64,000 nucleotides of DNA from Odiellus spinosus (taxonomy: Eukaryota; Arthropoda; Arachnida; Opiliones; Phalangiidae). Each line of letters opens with the position of its first letter. Positions within the stretch are counted from its first letter, which is position 1. A program made the translations under genes and the position numbers. Below the pieces are notes generated by a model. It saw only the letters and a list, made by a program, of their open reading frames with translations, was not told the DNA's origin and did no database searches. This document shows positions 11,885-21,299 of the stretch, in pieces. The stretch is from assembly GCA_963920705.1 (NCBI GenBank), contig OY987231.1:5263424-5327423 (forward strand), given 5' to 3'.

Positions 11885-12627
11885 AGAAAAACACACCGGG
11901 GCTTTTCCATGTTTTTGTAAGGAATTATAGACTATTAAAGGACCAGCGTCGTAAGAATTTTGTCTAATATATTTAGAGAAATATATGTTGATCTTATCTG
12001 GTTAAAAGTTTCACTCATATTCCGAAGTTCTGTAGTTCTAGAGTTGTCCGCTATCTACTTTTGGCGCTAACTATAGTGGGTTAAAACTTTTTTAAAGTGT
12101 ACTTGCGTTAGTAATTTACATTTTTATCTGTAACTCGAATATTTTCCATCCGATTTCTACAAATTATTTGTTAATTGTTAGAAAAAAGTAAGCTCCCCGT
12201 TAATTTTCATCAAAAAATGCAGAAAAATGTAATCTTGATGACGGTGGTTCTTTAATTAAATCCAGACTTCGGCTCGTGTCTCCGGAATGAGGGTTAAAAT
12301 CTTCTATTATCTCGTATTATCGTTTACGCTTTCTCGGGAATGAAATCCGAATTTCTAGACGAGAATGGCTAAATAGCGAGTCTACGCGCCCCATTTATTT
12401 TAAAGGCGGTGGACGTGACTCCGTATTAAGTCTTTAATTGAGCGTGCGGTAATCGCGGCGGCAGCAGCAGCGAAAATTGAAAGAAACGTTATATACCCTA
12501 ATATATATATACTTCTACTTTCGTACGCCACTCCACACTCGGCCCATATCGAATGAAATAAATTTAATAGAAGAATGAAAAGAGGAACGTTTTAAACGGG
12601 GCTCATTCCGCACACCCCTAAACCTAA
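11885..12627. other. Nothing recognised apart from a short GGC/AGC microsatellite
   Basis: GGCGGCAGCAGCAGCG at about 12457. No gene called. Confidence 0.5.
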
Positions 12628-12862
12628 AGGGAGAATGCAACCTATAAACTAGTGTTTTTTTTTTTATCTATTCCTTATCGTTTAAATAGGCATAACCTAA
12701 ACTTATCCGGAAATAAGTCTTAGCTGGATTCATGGAGATATCCTGAACTCCCCATGTAAGGAGAAGCGACCAATGGCATTGATCGATGACTCGTATATGG
12801 GGAAGGCAAGATCTCCATGATCAATATCACTGGTCGCTAGTCCTTAAGTTCAGGATACTATT
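12628..12862 (+). mobile_element. Family C element, truncated
   Basis: AGGGAGAATGCAACCTA end and a degraded palindromic body (GGATTCATGGAGATATCC...). The right end is missing. Confidence 0.75.
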
Positions 12863-13164
12863 AGCTGAAATTCATTTTTTTTCTGATTTGTTACTTAAAA
12901 ATATGCCCCCATGAATTTTTTAATATTTTTTGAAGTATTTACTCTATCAGCAAATATTTTTTAAGTTTTATATCTTTAAACAAGCACGCATTTGAATTTC
13001 GCTACAGTGACTTTTTGCTCACGCCCCCCCCCCCCTCCACCCTCATTTGTTTAATTTCAAATTCTGAAACTTCAAAATTAGGCTTAGCGCAAATATGGCC
13101 ATTTTTTTTCTATAATTTATCAGCGTTCCGTTCGTTTTCTTTTACTAAAAGCCCGGTTATTACC

Positions 13165-13371
13165 AGAGATCTTACAACACTGCTCTATAGAGATATGCCT
13201 CTTTGGGGAAAAGTGAGTTCGAGAAACGGATGGCGCCATCTGCGAGACGGGGATAATCATTAGATAGACCCAGAATTTCATATAAAGGTTCAATCACTCT
13301 GACCATACATTTTCACAAAACTGCCAGCGACATCTACCAAAATGGGTAATCGGCCACAAATACGTGTTTTT
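13165..13371 (-). repeat. Dispersed repeat N, copy 2
   Basis: Inverse of 2899-3102: GGGGAAAAGTGAGTTCGAGA, GAGACGGGGATAATCAT, CATCTACCAAAATGGGTAA. Confidence 0.65.
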
Positions 13372-13747
13372 CAACGCTTTAGAAATTTCAAATTCGCGCC
13401 TTTTTCAAGTATGCCCGGAATATTTTAGGTAATTAGATCAATTTGAATATTTTTAGAAACCAAACGTGTCACACACGTGACCTTCAGTATAGAGGTGTGG
13501 TGGAAAGGGGGGAGGCTCTGCCAAAGCCACGTGTTATCCCCGACTCAGAGATGGCGCTTCTATCACCCTTCGGTTTTTCGACAGCATAGAGGGTATGGGA
13601 AGAGGCAAATCTCTTTAGCGCAGCGTTATGTGATTTCTGGTTAATACACCAACTGGATCTTTAAATCACCATGCCAAAAAAACTTATTCGACTCAGTGAA
13701 CCCGTAGTCTAAAAGTGATTGGAGGTAAAGTTAGAGTTTTTGGTAAT
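13372..13747. other. Gene-flanking DNA with a weak N-like fragment
   Basis: TTATCCCCGACTCAGAGATGG at about 13530 resembles part of N. No gene. Confidence 0.35.
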
Positions 13748-13753
13748 TTTATT
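13748..13753 (-). terminator. Polyadenylation signal AATAAA
   Basis: AATAAA on the minus strand about 40 nt downstream of the TAG that ends the ten-domain gene. It is the first canonical signal after the stop. Confidence 0.6.
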
Positions 13754-13792
13754 AAACCCAACAACTTAAATACACATTGACCACGCGACTAG

Positions 13793-13971
13793 CTAATGAC
13801 AACGCCTTGGATCACCAGATCCGCATCTATTATTAACCCTCTTGAAAATCTGTCCCGAGGGACAGGTTCTGTGCAGTGGCGCGTATTTTGTACAGGCGTA
13901 ATATCTGGAACAATTCTTAGGGTCCGGTACGTCCTTGTTTGCGGTGGGACAATAAAATGGGTCGGGGTCAT
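13793..13971 (-). CDS. Exon 10: terminal CBM14 domain (type b) with stop
   Basis: Acceptor CAATAG, then DPDPFYCPTANKDVPDPKNC, CSRYYAC, HRTCPSGQIF, NNRC and RRCH, then TAG. Six cysteines are complete, so the protein ends just after the last domain. Confidence 0.9.
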
Positions 13972-16240
13972 CTATTGCAAATGAAATTGAACAATGATAA
14001 ATAAATACTCGTAGTTAAGGTTACGAAGCAAAAATCTTACTGCAATCAACGGTATCGGGCTCCAAACATCTTCTCAATGTGGAGTGAGGATGAAACTTGT
14101 AGTTATGGGGACACTGGACGCGTCGAGGAACACCATTGTAACATTGGAAATAGTATCTGCAATTCGCGTCACTCGGGTCACCAAAATCTCCGTTATATTG
14201 GGGGCATTGGAATGATGGCCTAGCCACTGAAGGAAATCAAGGAATTAGTGGAGATATTTGGAGTGAGAAAGTAAGGTACTCCGCATACCGCACGTATTTT
14301 GGTCTCCGTCCGTGCATTTTTTAGGGAATCTACGAAGATCTGTCCAGCGGGACAAGTGCTATGTATGGGAATCGAGTTATTGCAGGAATAGAATCTCGCG
14401 CACGACTTTGGGTCCACGTGCTTGTCTTTGGATGATGGACAAATGAATGGGTTTGGATCATCTGATGGAAGAATAACTTCATAAGCTTAGGCATTTTTAA
14501 TTGTTTTAAGTAGGCCTTACTAGACGCGATTATACTTACTGCAGTCTACTGAATCGGCTAACAGGCATCGGCGGAGGGTATGATGAGGGTGGAATTTGTG
14601 ACCACTCGGACATTGCCTCTTGTAAAACCGCCCGTTATGGCATTGGTAATAAGAAGCGCAACTATCATCTCTTTTATTTGGGTAATTTCCGTTCTCTCGG
14701 GGACATTGGAATGATGAACTAGCCACTGAAGTAAATCAAGGAATTAGTGGAGATATTTGGAGTGTGAAAGTGAGGTAACCCATACCGCAAGTTTTTTGGT
14801 CTCCGTCCGTGCATTTTTTTAGGGAATCTACGAAGATCTGTCCAGCGGGACAAGTGTCATGTATCGGAGCCCATTTATAGCAGCTATAGTACCTCGCGCA
14901 CGAGTTTGGATCCACGTGAAAGCCTCTGGGTGTTGGACAAATGAATGGGTTTGGATCATCTATGGAAGAATAACTTCATAAGCTTAGGCATCTTTATTTG
15001 TTTTAATTTTGCCTTACTAGACGCGAGTATACTTACTGCAGTCGACCTCCGCGGCTGGCCGGCATATGCTTATGGTATGATGAGAGTGGAATTTGTGACC
15101 ACTCTGACATTGCTTCTTGGAATACCGGCCGTTTTCGCACTTGTAATAAGAATCGCAACTATCATCTCTTTTATTTGGGTAATTTCCGTTCTCTCGGGGA
15201 CATTGGAATGATGAACTAGCCACTGAAGTAAATCAAGGAATTAGTGGAGATATTTGGAGTGTGAAAGTGAGGTAACCCATACCGCAAGTTTTTTGGTCTC
15301 CGTTCGTGCATTTTTTTAGGGAATCTACGAAGATCTGTCCAGCGGGACAAGTGTCATGTATCGGAGCCCATTTATAGCAGCTATAGTACCTCGCGCACGA
15401 GTTTGGATCCACGTGAAAGCCTCTGGGTGTTGGACAAATGAATGGGTTTGGATCATCTATGGAAGAATAACTTCATAAGCTTAGGCATCTTTATTTGTTT
15501 TAATTTTGCCTTACTAGACGCGAGTATACTTACTGCAGTCGACCTCCGCGGCTGGCCGGCATATGCTTATGGTATGATGAGAGTGGAATTTGTGACCACT
15601 CTGACATTGCTTCTTGGAATACCGGCCGTTTTCGCACTTGTAATAAGAATCGCAACTATCATCTCTTTTATTTGGGTAATTTCCGTTCTCTCGGGGACAT
15701 TGGAATGATGAACTAGCCACTGAAGTAAATCAAGGATTTAGGGGAGGTATTTGGAGCGAGAAGTAAAGTAACCCATACCGCAAGTTTTTTGGTCTCCGTT
15801 CGTGCATTTTTTTAGGGAATCTACGTAGATCTGTCCGGCGGGACAAATTTTACGTAATGGAGCCGAGTTATCGCAGGTATAGTACCTGGCGCACGACTTT
15901 GGATCCGCGTAATCGCTGTTAGATGATGGGCAAATGAATTCGTTTGGTTCATCTATGGAAGAATAACTTGATAATCTTAGGCATCTTGAATTGTTTTAAG
16001 AAGGTAGTTACCGCAGACTACTGACTCGGCTGACAGGCATTGGCGGACGGTATGATAAGAGTGGAACTTATAACCACTCGGACATTGCCTCTTGTTATAC
16101 TGGCCGTTTCGGCACTCGTAATACGAAGTGCAACTATTATCTCTCGTATTTGGGTAATTTCCGTTGTCTTGGGGACACGAGAATGACGTCGTTTCGCCTA
16201 TGCATAACGCGATTAGTATGGCGCGTAAAGAACTAACCAT
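13793..16240 (-). CDS. Secreted ten-domain chitin-binding (CBM14/peritrophin-A) protein
   Basis: Ten exons read on the minus strand: 16240-16012, 15952-15779, 15719-15534, 15456-15283, 15222-15037, 14959-14786, 14725-14540, 14461-14289, 14226-14041 and 13971-13793 (stop TAG). Each exon encodes one CBM14 domain with the six-cysteine pattern, and the first also carries a hydrophobic signal peptide (MVSSLRAILIALCIG). Every junction has a GT donor (GTAAG, GTATG or GTAAC) and an AG acceptor and is phase 1. Exons sum to 1847 nt; restoring the single base missing from exon 8 gives 1848 nt, or 615 residues. Domains are separated by only about ten residues, with no Thr/Ser-rich mucin linkers. Known for the family: extracellular chitin binding in the peritrophic matrix or cuticle. 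Inferred here: a secreted chitin cross-linker. The ATG context is good (A at -3, G at +4), and AATAAA lies about 40 nt past the stop. Exon boundaries are inferred from sequence; no transcript was seen. Confidence 0.92.
14041..14226 (-). CDS. Exon 9: CBM14 domain (type a, diverged)
   Basis: 62 codons, phase 1-1, acceptor CTTCAG, donor GTAAGATT. Reads FQCPQYNGDFGDPSDANC, YYFQCYNG, RVQCPHNYKFHPHSTLRRC and VDC. The most diverged type-a exon, with six cysteines. Confidence 0.9.
14289..14461 (-). CDS. Exon 8: CBM14 domain (type b) with a 1-base frame break
   Basis: 173 nt instead of the 174 nt of its sister exons. The A run before the fifth cysteine has six A where exons 2, 4 and 6 have seven, so the reading frame shifts after VDSLK and the last two cysteines are lost from the frame. 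Splice sites are intact (acceptor ATCAG, donor GTATGC). Possible explanations are a real frameshift, a homopolymer sequencing error, or an exon that is skipped. Skipping keeps the frame, because exon 7 ends and exon 9 begins in the same phase, and would leave a 557-residue, nine-domain protein. Confidence 0.85.
14540..14725 (-). CDS. Exon 7: CBM14 domain (type a)
   Basis: 62 codons, phase 1-1, donor GTAAGTAT. Six cysteines: FQC, DSC, YQC, RQC, RRC, VDC. Its N-terminal half matches exons 3 and 5. Its C-terminal half (HHTLRRCLLADSVDC) is closer to exon 9, so it is an older relative of the 497-bp unit. Confidence 0.9.
14786..14959 (-). CDS. Exon 6: CBM14 domain (type b), copy of exon 4
   Basis: 58 codons, phase 1-1. 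It differs from exon 4 by one base seen by eye, giving Asp instead of Asn in the CT(N/D)GDQK segment. It lies exactly 497 bp from exon 4. Confidence 0.9.
15037..15222 (-). CDS. Exon 5: CBM14 domain (type a), copy of exon 3
   Basis: 62 codons, phase 1-1, same acceptor and donor as exon 3, displaced by exactly 497 bp. Translation is identical to exon 3 and all six cysteines are kept. Confidence 0.9.
15283..15456 (-). CDS. Exon 4: CBM14 domain (type b)
   Basis: 58 codons, phase 1-1, acceptor CTATAG form, donor GTATGG. It reads DPNPFICPTPRGFHVDPNSC and then CARYYSCYKWAP. The A run before TGC has seven A, which keeps the frame. Almost identical to exon 6. Confidence 0.9.
15534..15719 (-). CDS. 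Exon 3: CBM14 domain (type a)
   Basis: 62 codons, acceptor CTTCAG, donor GTAAGTAT, phase 1-1. Cysteines occur as FQC, DSC, YKC, KQC, SIC and VDC. The encoded protein is identical to that of exon 5. The open frame on the opposite strand here is a shadow. Confidence 0.9.
15779..15952 (-). CDS. Exon 2: CBM14 domain (type b)
   Basis: 58 codons, phase 1 at both ends, acceptor CCATAG, donor GTATGG. Type-b signature: DPKSCARYYTC, CPAGQIYVDSLKKC and GDQKTCG. All six cysteines are present. Confidence 0.9.
16012..16240 (-). CDS. Exon 1: signal peptide plus CBM14 domain (type a)
   Basis: Starts ATG GTT AGT; the first 18-20 residues are hydrophobic and end near GETTS, typical of a cleaved signal peptide. 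Six domain cysteines follow in the order FSC, NSC, YEC, RQC, RQC, VVC. It ends TGC G, then GTAACT, in phase 1. It shares the type-a core (CP..NGNYPN..D.SC.SYY.C.NG) with exons 3, 5, 7 and 9. Confidence 0.92.
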
Positions 16241-16460
16241 GATAATTTAACGAGATAGTTGGTGCTGGAGCGAGTTAAAAGACTATATCTGAATTCCGAT
16301 AGAAAACCTGACAGTGACATGTCGCCACCACCCCCGGGTTAGCTTCAGTCAAAGCTCTACTCAGTGATTTTGAACCAAGCTTTAAGTCCTAAACCCGATA
16401 ATAAAATAATAACTCGCTCATCGCGACAACTTTCAAATTAATCGAAATTAAGTACGTTAC

Positions 16461-16629
16461 TTTGACAATTGTTTTTGGAGCTGTATTTGCAATATCCAGT
16501 TATTGTTAAAGACCATATTTGCCGAACAGGACCGTTTCATGCCGTAATAACCGAAGCAAGTATAGTAACTCCGGCAATCGCCATTGATTGAAAGGTAACG
16601 GTCGTAATTGTCACAATGTACAGGAGATC
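16461..16629 (-). pseudogene. CBM14 exon with disrupted frame
   Basis: Acceptor ATTGCAG, then SPVHCDNYDRY, GDCRSYYTC and KRSCSANMVFNNN. After this the cysteine-bearing end (YCKYSSKNNC) lies in another frame. At 169 nt the exon is one base too long or two too short. The donor CAAA|GTAACG survives in the phase that would fit an intact exon. Read straight through, the shifted frame meets TAA at the donor. Confidence 0.75.
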
Positions 16630-16693
16630 CTGCAATCAAACGGCAAGTTTGGTTCGAAAGAAATTTCCCAATGGTCTCGATTCCTCTTTTTAA

Positions 16694-17372
16694 AGGGAGA
16701 ATGAAGTGCAAAATCAAACGCGAGACGACCCACATTTACATAATTAATAATCCACGCGCCTCTCGGCTTATTTCGAGGTCGTCTGTTGAAAATCAACTTG
16801 ATGAAACCCATATATTTCAAGTCAGGCGAACGAGTGCAGGACCCCTTAGGAAATGAACCATTTCGACGGTAGAAAAGGGTTAGGCAGCCTTCTTTATAAG
16901 ACACGCAAAGGGAGAGGATGCATCGCCGTAGCTACGCGTGTGCTCACGGCAACGTATCATACCCTTTTGCATTTCTGATTCAGGAGGTTTCTTTCCACCT
17001 TTCTTATGGACGGATATGGTATATTCAATGTTCAAGTGAGGTATTAAACCTAAAAACAAAAGCTTATATAGAAAAAATAAATGCCGTCCGACGTTTATTC
17101 TGGGGAACTCCATAATTTGGATACGCCCCTCAGTTGTAGGATAAACCTTCTACAATTAAGCCAAACTGTGACTGGTGTTTTTTACCCCGACATAGATCAC
17201 GCTATTTTGCTAAAACGATTGAAATGCCTTATTAAACAATCCCTAGCGTCTCTCGCCGAGCGTGATGCAAGAGTTTGTATAACGTATACTTTATAGTGAA
17301 TACGATATTCGTGCGTGGATAAGAATACATTCATAGTATTCGATAAAAATAACTTTAAGCTTCATTCTCCCT
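16694..17372. mobile_element. TTAA-flanked element with C-like ends in the upstream gene's intron
   Basis: TTAA at 16690-16693, left end AGGGAGAATGAAG, right end CTTCATTCTCCCT followed by TTAG. The ends resemble family C but the 679-bp interior is unrelated and not palindromic. Several short frames run through it (for example 17081-17296 plus) but none resembles a known transposase, so it is classed as non-autonomous. Confidence 0.75.
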
Positions 17373-17741
17373 TTAGAAATGAATTTTCAATTTTATTATG
17401 AACTAATTGACCCTCAGTTAAAAAAAAAAAACAATATTATTAGCTGGTTAATTTCGCAGATAATTATCCCGATTACATGACCACAAGAATAGGGTTTTTT
17501 TAAAGAGAAAGCCTTGAATGGCCACTAGCTCGTTCTTTAGATAAGAGAGAACTTGTTAAATATAATTTTTCCCAATCTGGTTAATTTCGTAGTCTTGTAG
17601 ATAATTCCAATTAGCGACAATTGTTAGTAGTATTTTTCACTTATACTGATCAAAATAACTTCCTAAATCTAAATTATAATATATACATTGTTGAATAGAA
17701 CGTTTGGCAACCCCGCTCTGAGATGAAAAAGAGCTCCTTAC

Positions 17742-17918
17742 CGCAAGTATAAGCGCTTTTATCAACGCACATTCCAATTTCTGGATAAAATAATTGCCCG
17801 TAAGGACAATTTTCAATATCGTTCAAACCATTTACGCATTGCAAAAACGTTTTGCACGAATTATCGTCCGGGTTTCGAGTTAAACGCTCTTGTTGACACT
17901 GACGCGAAACTTTTCCAT
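17742..17918 (-). CDS. CBM14 exon of the upstream gene
   Basis: 59 codons, acceptor TATTAG, donor TGC G|GTAAGG, phase 1-1. Cysteines: RQC, NSC, LQC, ENC, GMC and YTC, with the aromatic CPYGQLFYP core typical of CBM14. It is distinct from both exon types of the downstream array. Confidence 0.85.
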
Positions 17919-18089
17919 CTAATAACAACAACAACAAAAAAAGTATAAAAATTTCATTAATACGGCTTTAAATGAAGTATAAAGCTCTGGCCCTAGGTGC
18001 ATGGTAAATTGCCATTCCGCCTACTACGCCTCATAAATGCTCATTCAAATCGGGTTGAGTTTCGTTTTGGTTTATAATCGCTTTAGCTG

Positions 18090-18441
18090 TATAGTATTTC
18101 TCAGCCTTGGAACCAATCAAAAAATATAGTTCCATAGCCTCTAACGAATTTTTCTCGCGTAGCCTGCTGGTGGCCGAGCTGGAGGCCTGACGCGTCAAAT
18201 CTCTCGCTAGAGAGGTGGGGTGTATTTGCGCTTAAAGGCCTACGATTTCTTCTGCCTGTCACCTGCCTGTTTCAGTGGAAGTGGGCTCACCTTCTGAGCT
18301 TCAGTTTGGGGAGCAAGGCAAGAGAAAGCCTCCAGGGTGACAGGCAAAAGTAATCCTAGGCCTTTAAGCGGTTCTGGAAATACGAAACAAATACCATTGC
18401 GTGTGTACTATTGGGTGGTTCCAAGGCTGCGAAAGACTATA
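18090..18441. mobile_element. Element L, inverted-repeat element carrying M
   Basis: Left TATAGTATTTCTCAGCC, right inverse of TATAGTCTTTCGCAGCC, both continuing TTGGAACCA. TA adjoins both ends, suggesting a TA target. It lies between the first two exons of the upstream gene. Confidence 0.65.
18236..18363. mobile_element. Element M, 128 bp, TTAA-flanked, inside L
   Basis: TTAA at 18232-18235 and 18364-18367. Ends are AGGCCTACGATTTCTTCTGC and the inverse-like GACAGGCAAAAGTAATCCTA followed by GGCCT, with GCCTGTCACC/GGTGACAGGC closing the stem. Confidence 0.8.
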
Positions 18442-18851
18442 GTTTCTTAAAAGTTTTGTTCCCGCTATACAAGTCTACAAGATTGTGTGGTTCAACGTCA
18501 TCCGCTTAAATGATATAGATACCAAAAACCGGATAGAATACTTAGTTCCCTAATTACTCTTTGTAACGAAGAAACCAATGGAAAGATGTTTACGCTTGTA
18601 TGATACAGATGCTATTTACTAAGTAATTTACTATGATTTGGTGGGGATTAATAAAGTTTTCGTGAATATTTTAACGATCCTAATTAATCGATTAAGAGAC
18701 ATTTTCTAAAAAGCTAGGTGTAGGGAAAAAATGTTTAACAATGGAGCTCATACGGAATGTCTCTCTTCATATTTCCTGTATTTACTTATCATAAAATTAA
18801 TTTTAAATTATGGAAATCGACTCCAATGATAGGACTATGAAGGTGACTTAC

Positions 18852-18930
18852 TTTGGGAATAAGCTTCATGTGCCAGAATGAGGGCGAAAAGTATGAACGT
18901 AACTAAGACTAAAGTAAAACGGTGGATCAT
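18852..18930 (-). CDS. Signal-peptide exon of the upstream CBM14 gene
   Basis: ATG at 18930 with A at -3 opens 26 codons, MIHRFTLVLVTFILFALILA then HEAYSQ, and then the donor A|GTAAGT (phase 1). The long hydrophobic core and Ala-Tyr-Ser end look like a cleavable signal peptide. A TATAATT-like word lies about 40 bp upstream of the ATG; promoter assignment is weak. Confidence 0.75.
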
Positions 18931-19239
18931 ATTGATGGACAGCGTCTTGTAGAATTATACACCTATGCAAATCAGACATGCAACTGGATATTAATATTAC
19001 GAACGATCTCATAACACTCAACGCTAACGCGTCGACTGAATACGGCGCCATAACACATCCACGAAGTTAGCTTCTTAATCGATTCGCGGGCAATTAGAAA
19101 GCTATAATTCTAACGTTATTAATTTGTATATCATACTTTACATTTAAATATGGTTAACTATTATTAAATGTAATACTCAACGAAGCGAAAATTATAACTC
19201 AATAAGATAACGGTTACAATTACAATAGACAAAAACTTT
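18931..19239. other. Upstream flank of the CBM14 genes, nothing further recognised
   Basis: May hold the promoter of the 18930 start. No strong core element beyond a TATAATT-like word. Confidence 0.35.
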
Positions 19240-20290
19240 CTATTCAAAAAGTAAACTTCATCCTGAAATTTTTTTTTCGATGTGAACGTAATCGTAGCAC
19301 TATCTCGGCCTTTTAAATCGTTCCAATGAATACGATATAAATCAAATGGCCGAATATTAAATTAATATCGTATTATATTATTTCAATAAGTTGTATTTTA
19401 CGATCAAATTAACGACCCCAAAACCATTACGTATTTTAGAAAATATCGAGTACATTATTAAATTAATATTCATATTTTTCAATAGGGCATGAAATTTTCA
19501 GCCAAATTCAAAATTTACAAAAATCAATCATGATATATTTAATTTTCGCATTGAAAAGTTTCCTTAAATCTGAACAAAATCGTAGCACAATTCCGTCTTT
19601 TTAATTCATTTGTATGAATGAAATATAAATTAGTATGGTCAGTCCTCCTAAAACTGAACGCTTCTATTTCTGAACACTTTCATTCAAAAATTTATAACTT
19701 AACTTTGGTTGGGTCTATTTGCGAAGTTATCGACGATTTCCTTTGACACGAGGATTCCTTTATGGTTTTTTTTTTTGCCAAAGCAATGCTTAATTTTTAA
19801 ATCGCTGATAACTTCGCAAATACTGGTTCGAGCGCGCTAATTCAACCTTTCTCCTGGTAAATTCGGCAAATGAATTCATTTGTGATTCTCATTTCTCGAT
19901 TCGAGATGCGCAAGTGGTTCCTTTGGCAAATTTGGAATTTTTTTCTTGTATAGGCTATAAGATAGCTCAGATTTAGAAGCTGGGGTTGTTCAGAAATGAA
20001 ATCGTGGCGTTCAGAAATAGAAGTTGCTACTGCCGTCTTTAAAACCGCGTCTGCGTCAAAAGTACGCGACATGGAATGATGAAAACTAGCGCAACGGGTC
20101 CTCAATTTTTCAAACTCGATACTAGATAATTAACTTCGTCGCTAAAAATTCCATAGCAATCGAGATCTCTGATTTCTTAAAAAGTGTTCAGAGATAGGCG
20201 ACCCTACCCTAATTGCCAGATATTAAATTAATTTAGATATTTTTTCATTTAGTTGTATTTTACCATGAAATTAACGATTCCAAATAATAC
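19240..20290 (+). repeat. Diverged direct repeat P, second copy split by Y
   Basis: Copy 1 is about 19240-19425. Copy 2 is about 19545-19632 plus 20210-20290. Shared blocks: AATCGTAGCAC, GATATTAAATTAAT-like, AGTTGTATTTTAC and AAATTAACGA. Confidence 0.65.
19633..20209. mobile_element. Element Y, TA-flanked insertion (about 577 bp)
   Basis: Imperfect inverted ends GTATGGTCAGTCCTCC and GGGTAGGGTCGCCTAT, each followed by CTGAAC(A/G)C motifs, with TA on both sides. Its limits fit the break in repeat P. It contains a second inverted pair (TTTGCGAAGTTATCG / CGCTGATAACTTCGCAAA) around 19726-19832. No transposase frame. Confidence 0.6.
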
Positions 20291-21299
20291 TGCGTTATAG
20301 ATAGATTTCTGAAATTACCAGAATTTTGGAGTTGCTAAATTACGCGGTAATTTACCACGAAATTTAAATGGTTTTTAGATTGGTTTTACTTTATTTTGAT
20401 ATTTGAAACGAAATTAATGATAACTTTGCACTACGAAAGGTAGTTCACGTTCTGGATTAAGTACTTTTACGAAAAAGACCGCGCGAAAGAGACCTTGTCA
20501 CTTGTGCCAGAACGCGCGAGGAATTTTCATTTTAAAAATTTGGAAAATGGTGATTATAAAGTACGTATTTTTACTGTCGCGGTAATTTTGTTCTATGAAA
20601 TATGCAAATATATATTTTGAATCGTTTTTCAACGATCTTTCCGAAAATGCTACTCAATTTCCATTTGGAATTCATGAAAAGTGACAACCTTACTTTAAGA
20701 TACTTAGCCTCGAAACTTGTCATTCGAGTACATTTAAATATCATCCCATTAATTAACATAGATCCTCAAATGGGTCCTTGTTTTTCACTCATTAAAATTA
20801 ATTGAAGCTTGAAGCTTATCTATAATTGCAGGCGCCACCAACGAAGTTATTTCGACGCTAATTGAATTAAACGCTTTATAAGTAATTTTTAATATGTAAA
20901 TTTGGATGGCATCCAATGAGTTCGTACAACAAAGAGGATATTTTGAAGATGATATCCAGCCGACCGTGGAAATTCAAATCGGGAAAACGTTTACTTTTTT
21001 TTAAGTTTCATTTTAGTTTATATTAAGCAGACGTTTTAGGTTTCGTAATACGCTGATAAGAGGCGCGTATGTGTAAACTAGATGTATCTTTAATACTAGT
21101 AACTGTAAAATTGTTTTACAAGAAGGGCGCGTGTTAAAATTGGCGGCTGATAATTATGGTTATGGTGAATATGGCTTAATTTTTCTAGGCAGATGGCGCG
21201 GTTCCCGAATATCAGAGTGAAGCGCTTGATGAATTTTAGTGTAATTTACATACGATTTTTAGAATGTAGACATGCATCTTATATCTAACTTATAAGTGT
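20291..21299. other. Nothing recognised
   Basis: AT-rich, no supported gene or repeat end. Confidence 0.5.

Larger units (their letters stand above)
14727..15720 (-). repeat. Tandem duplication of a 497-bp two-exon unit
   Basis: Positions 14727-15223 and 15224-15720 are direct repeats of 497 bp, each holding one type-b exon, one type-a exon and two introns. By eye they differ at about one base (a C/T in the type-b exon). Neighbouring ab pairs at 14230-14726 and 13793-14226 are older, diverged copies. Confidence 0.93.
16461..18930 (-). pseudogene. Upstream CBM14 gene or gene remnant, three recognisable exons
   Basis: Exons on the minus strand: 18930-18852 (signal peptide), 17918-17742 (CBM14) and 16629-16461 (CBM14 with broken frame). 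Exons 1 and 2 splice cleanly in phase 1. The third exon is 169 nt instead of a multiple of three, so the frame shifts before its fifth cysteine. A TTAA-flanked transposon (16694-17372) and a foldback element (18090-18441) lie in the introns. No AATAAA was seen between the third exon and the start of the next gene. It may be a short secreted chitin-binding gene decaying after insertion. Alternatively it is an upstream alternative leader of the ten-domain gene, since its exon 2 ends in the phase that gene's internal exons accept. 'Pseudogene' is a provisional label. Confidence 0.6.

Noticed and set aside
14945-15708. Two identical 88-codon plus-strand frames with hydrophobic stretches
   Set aside because: Opposite-strand shadows of the duplicated CBM14 exons; identical because the 497-bp unit is duplicated.
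17081-17296. Possible transposase remnant inside the 16694-17372 element
   Set aside because: Frame of 71 codons with no recognisable DDE or DNA-binding motif.
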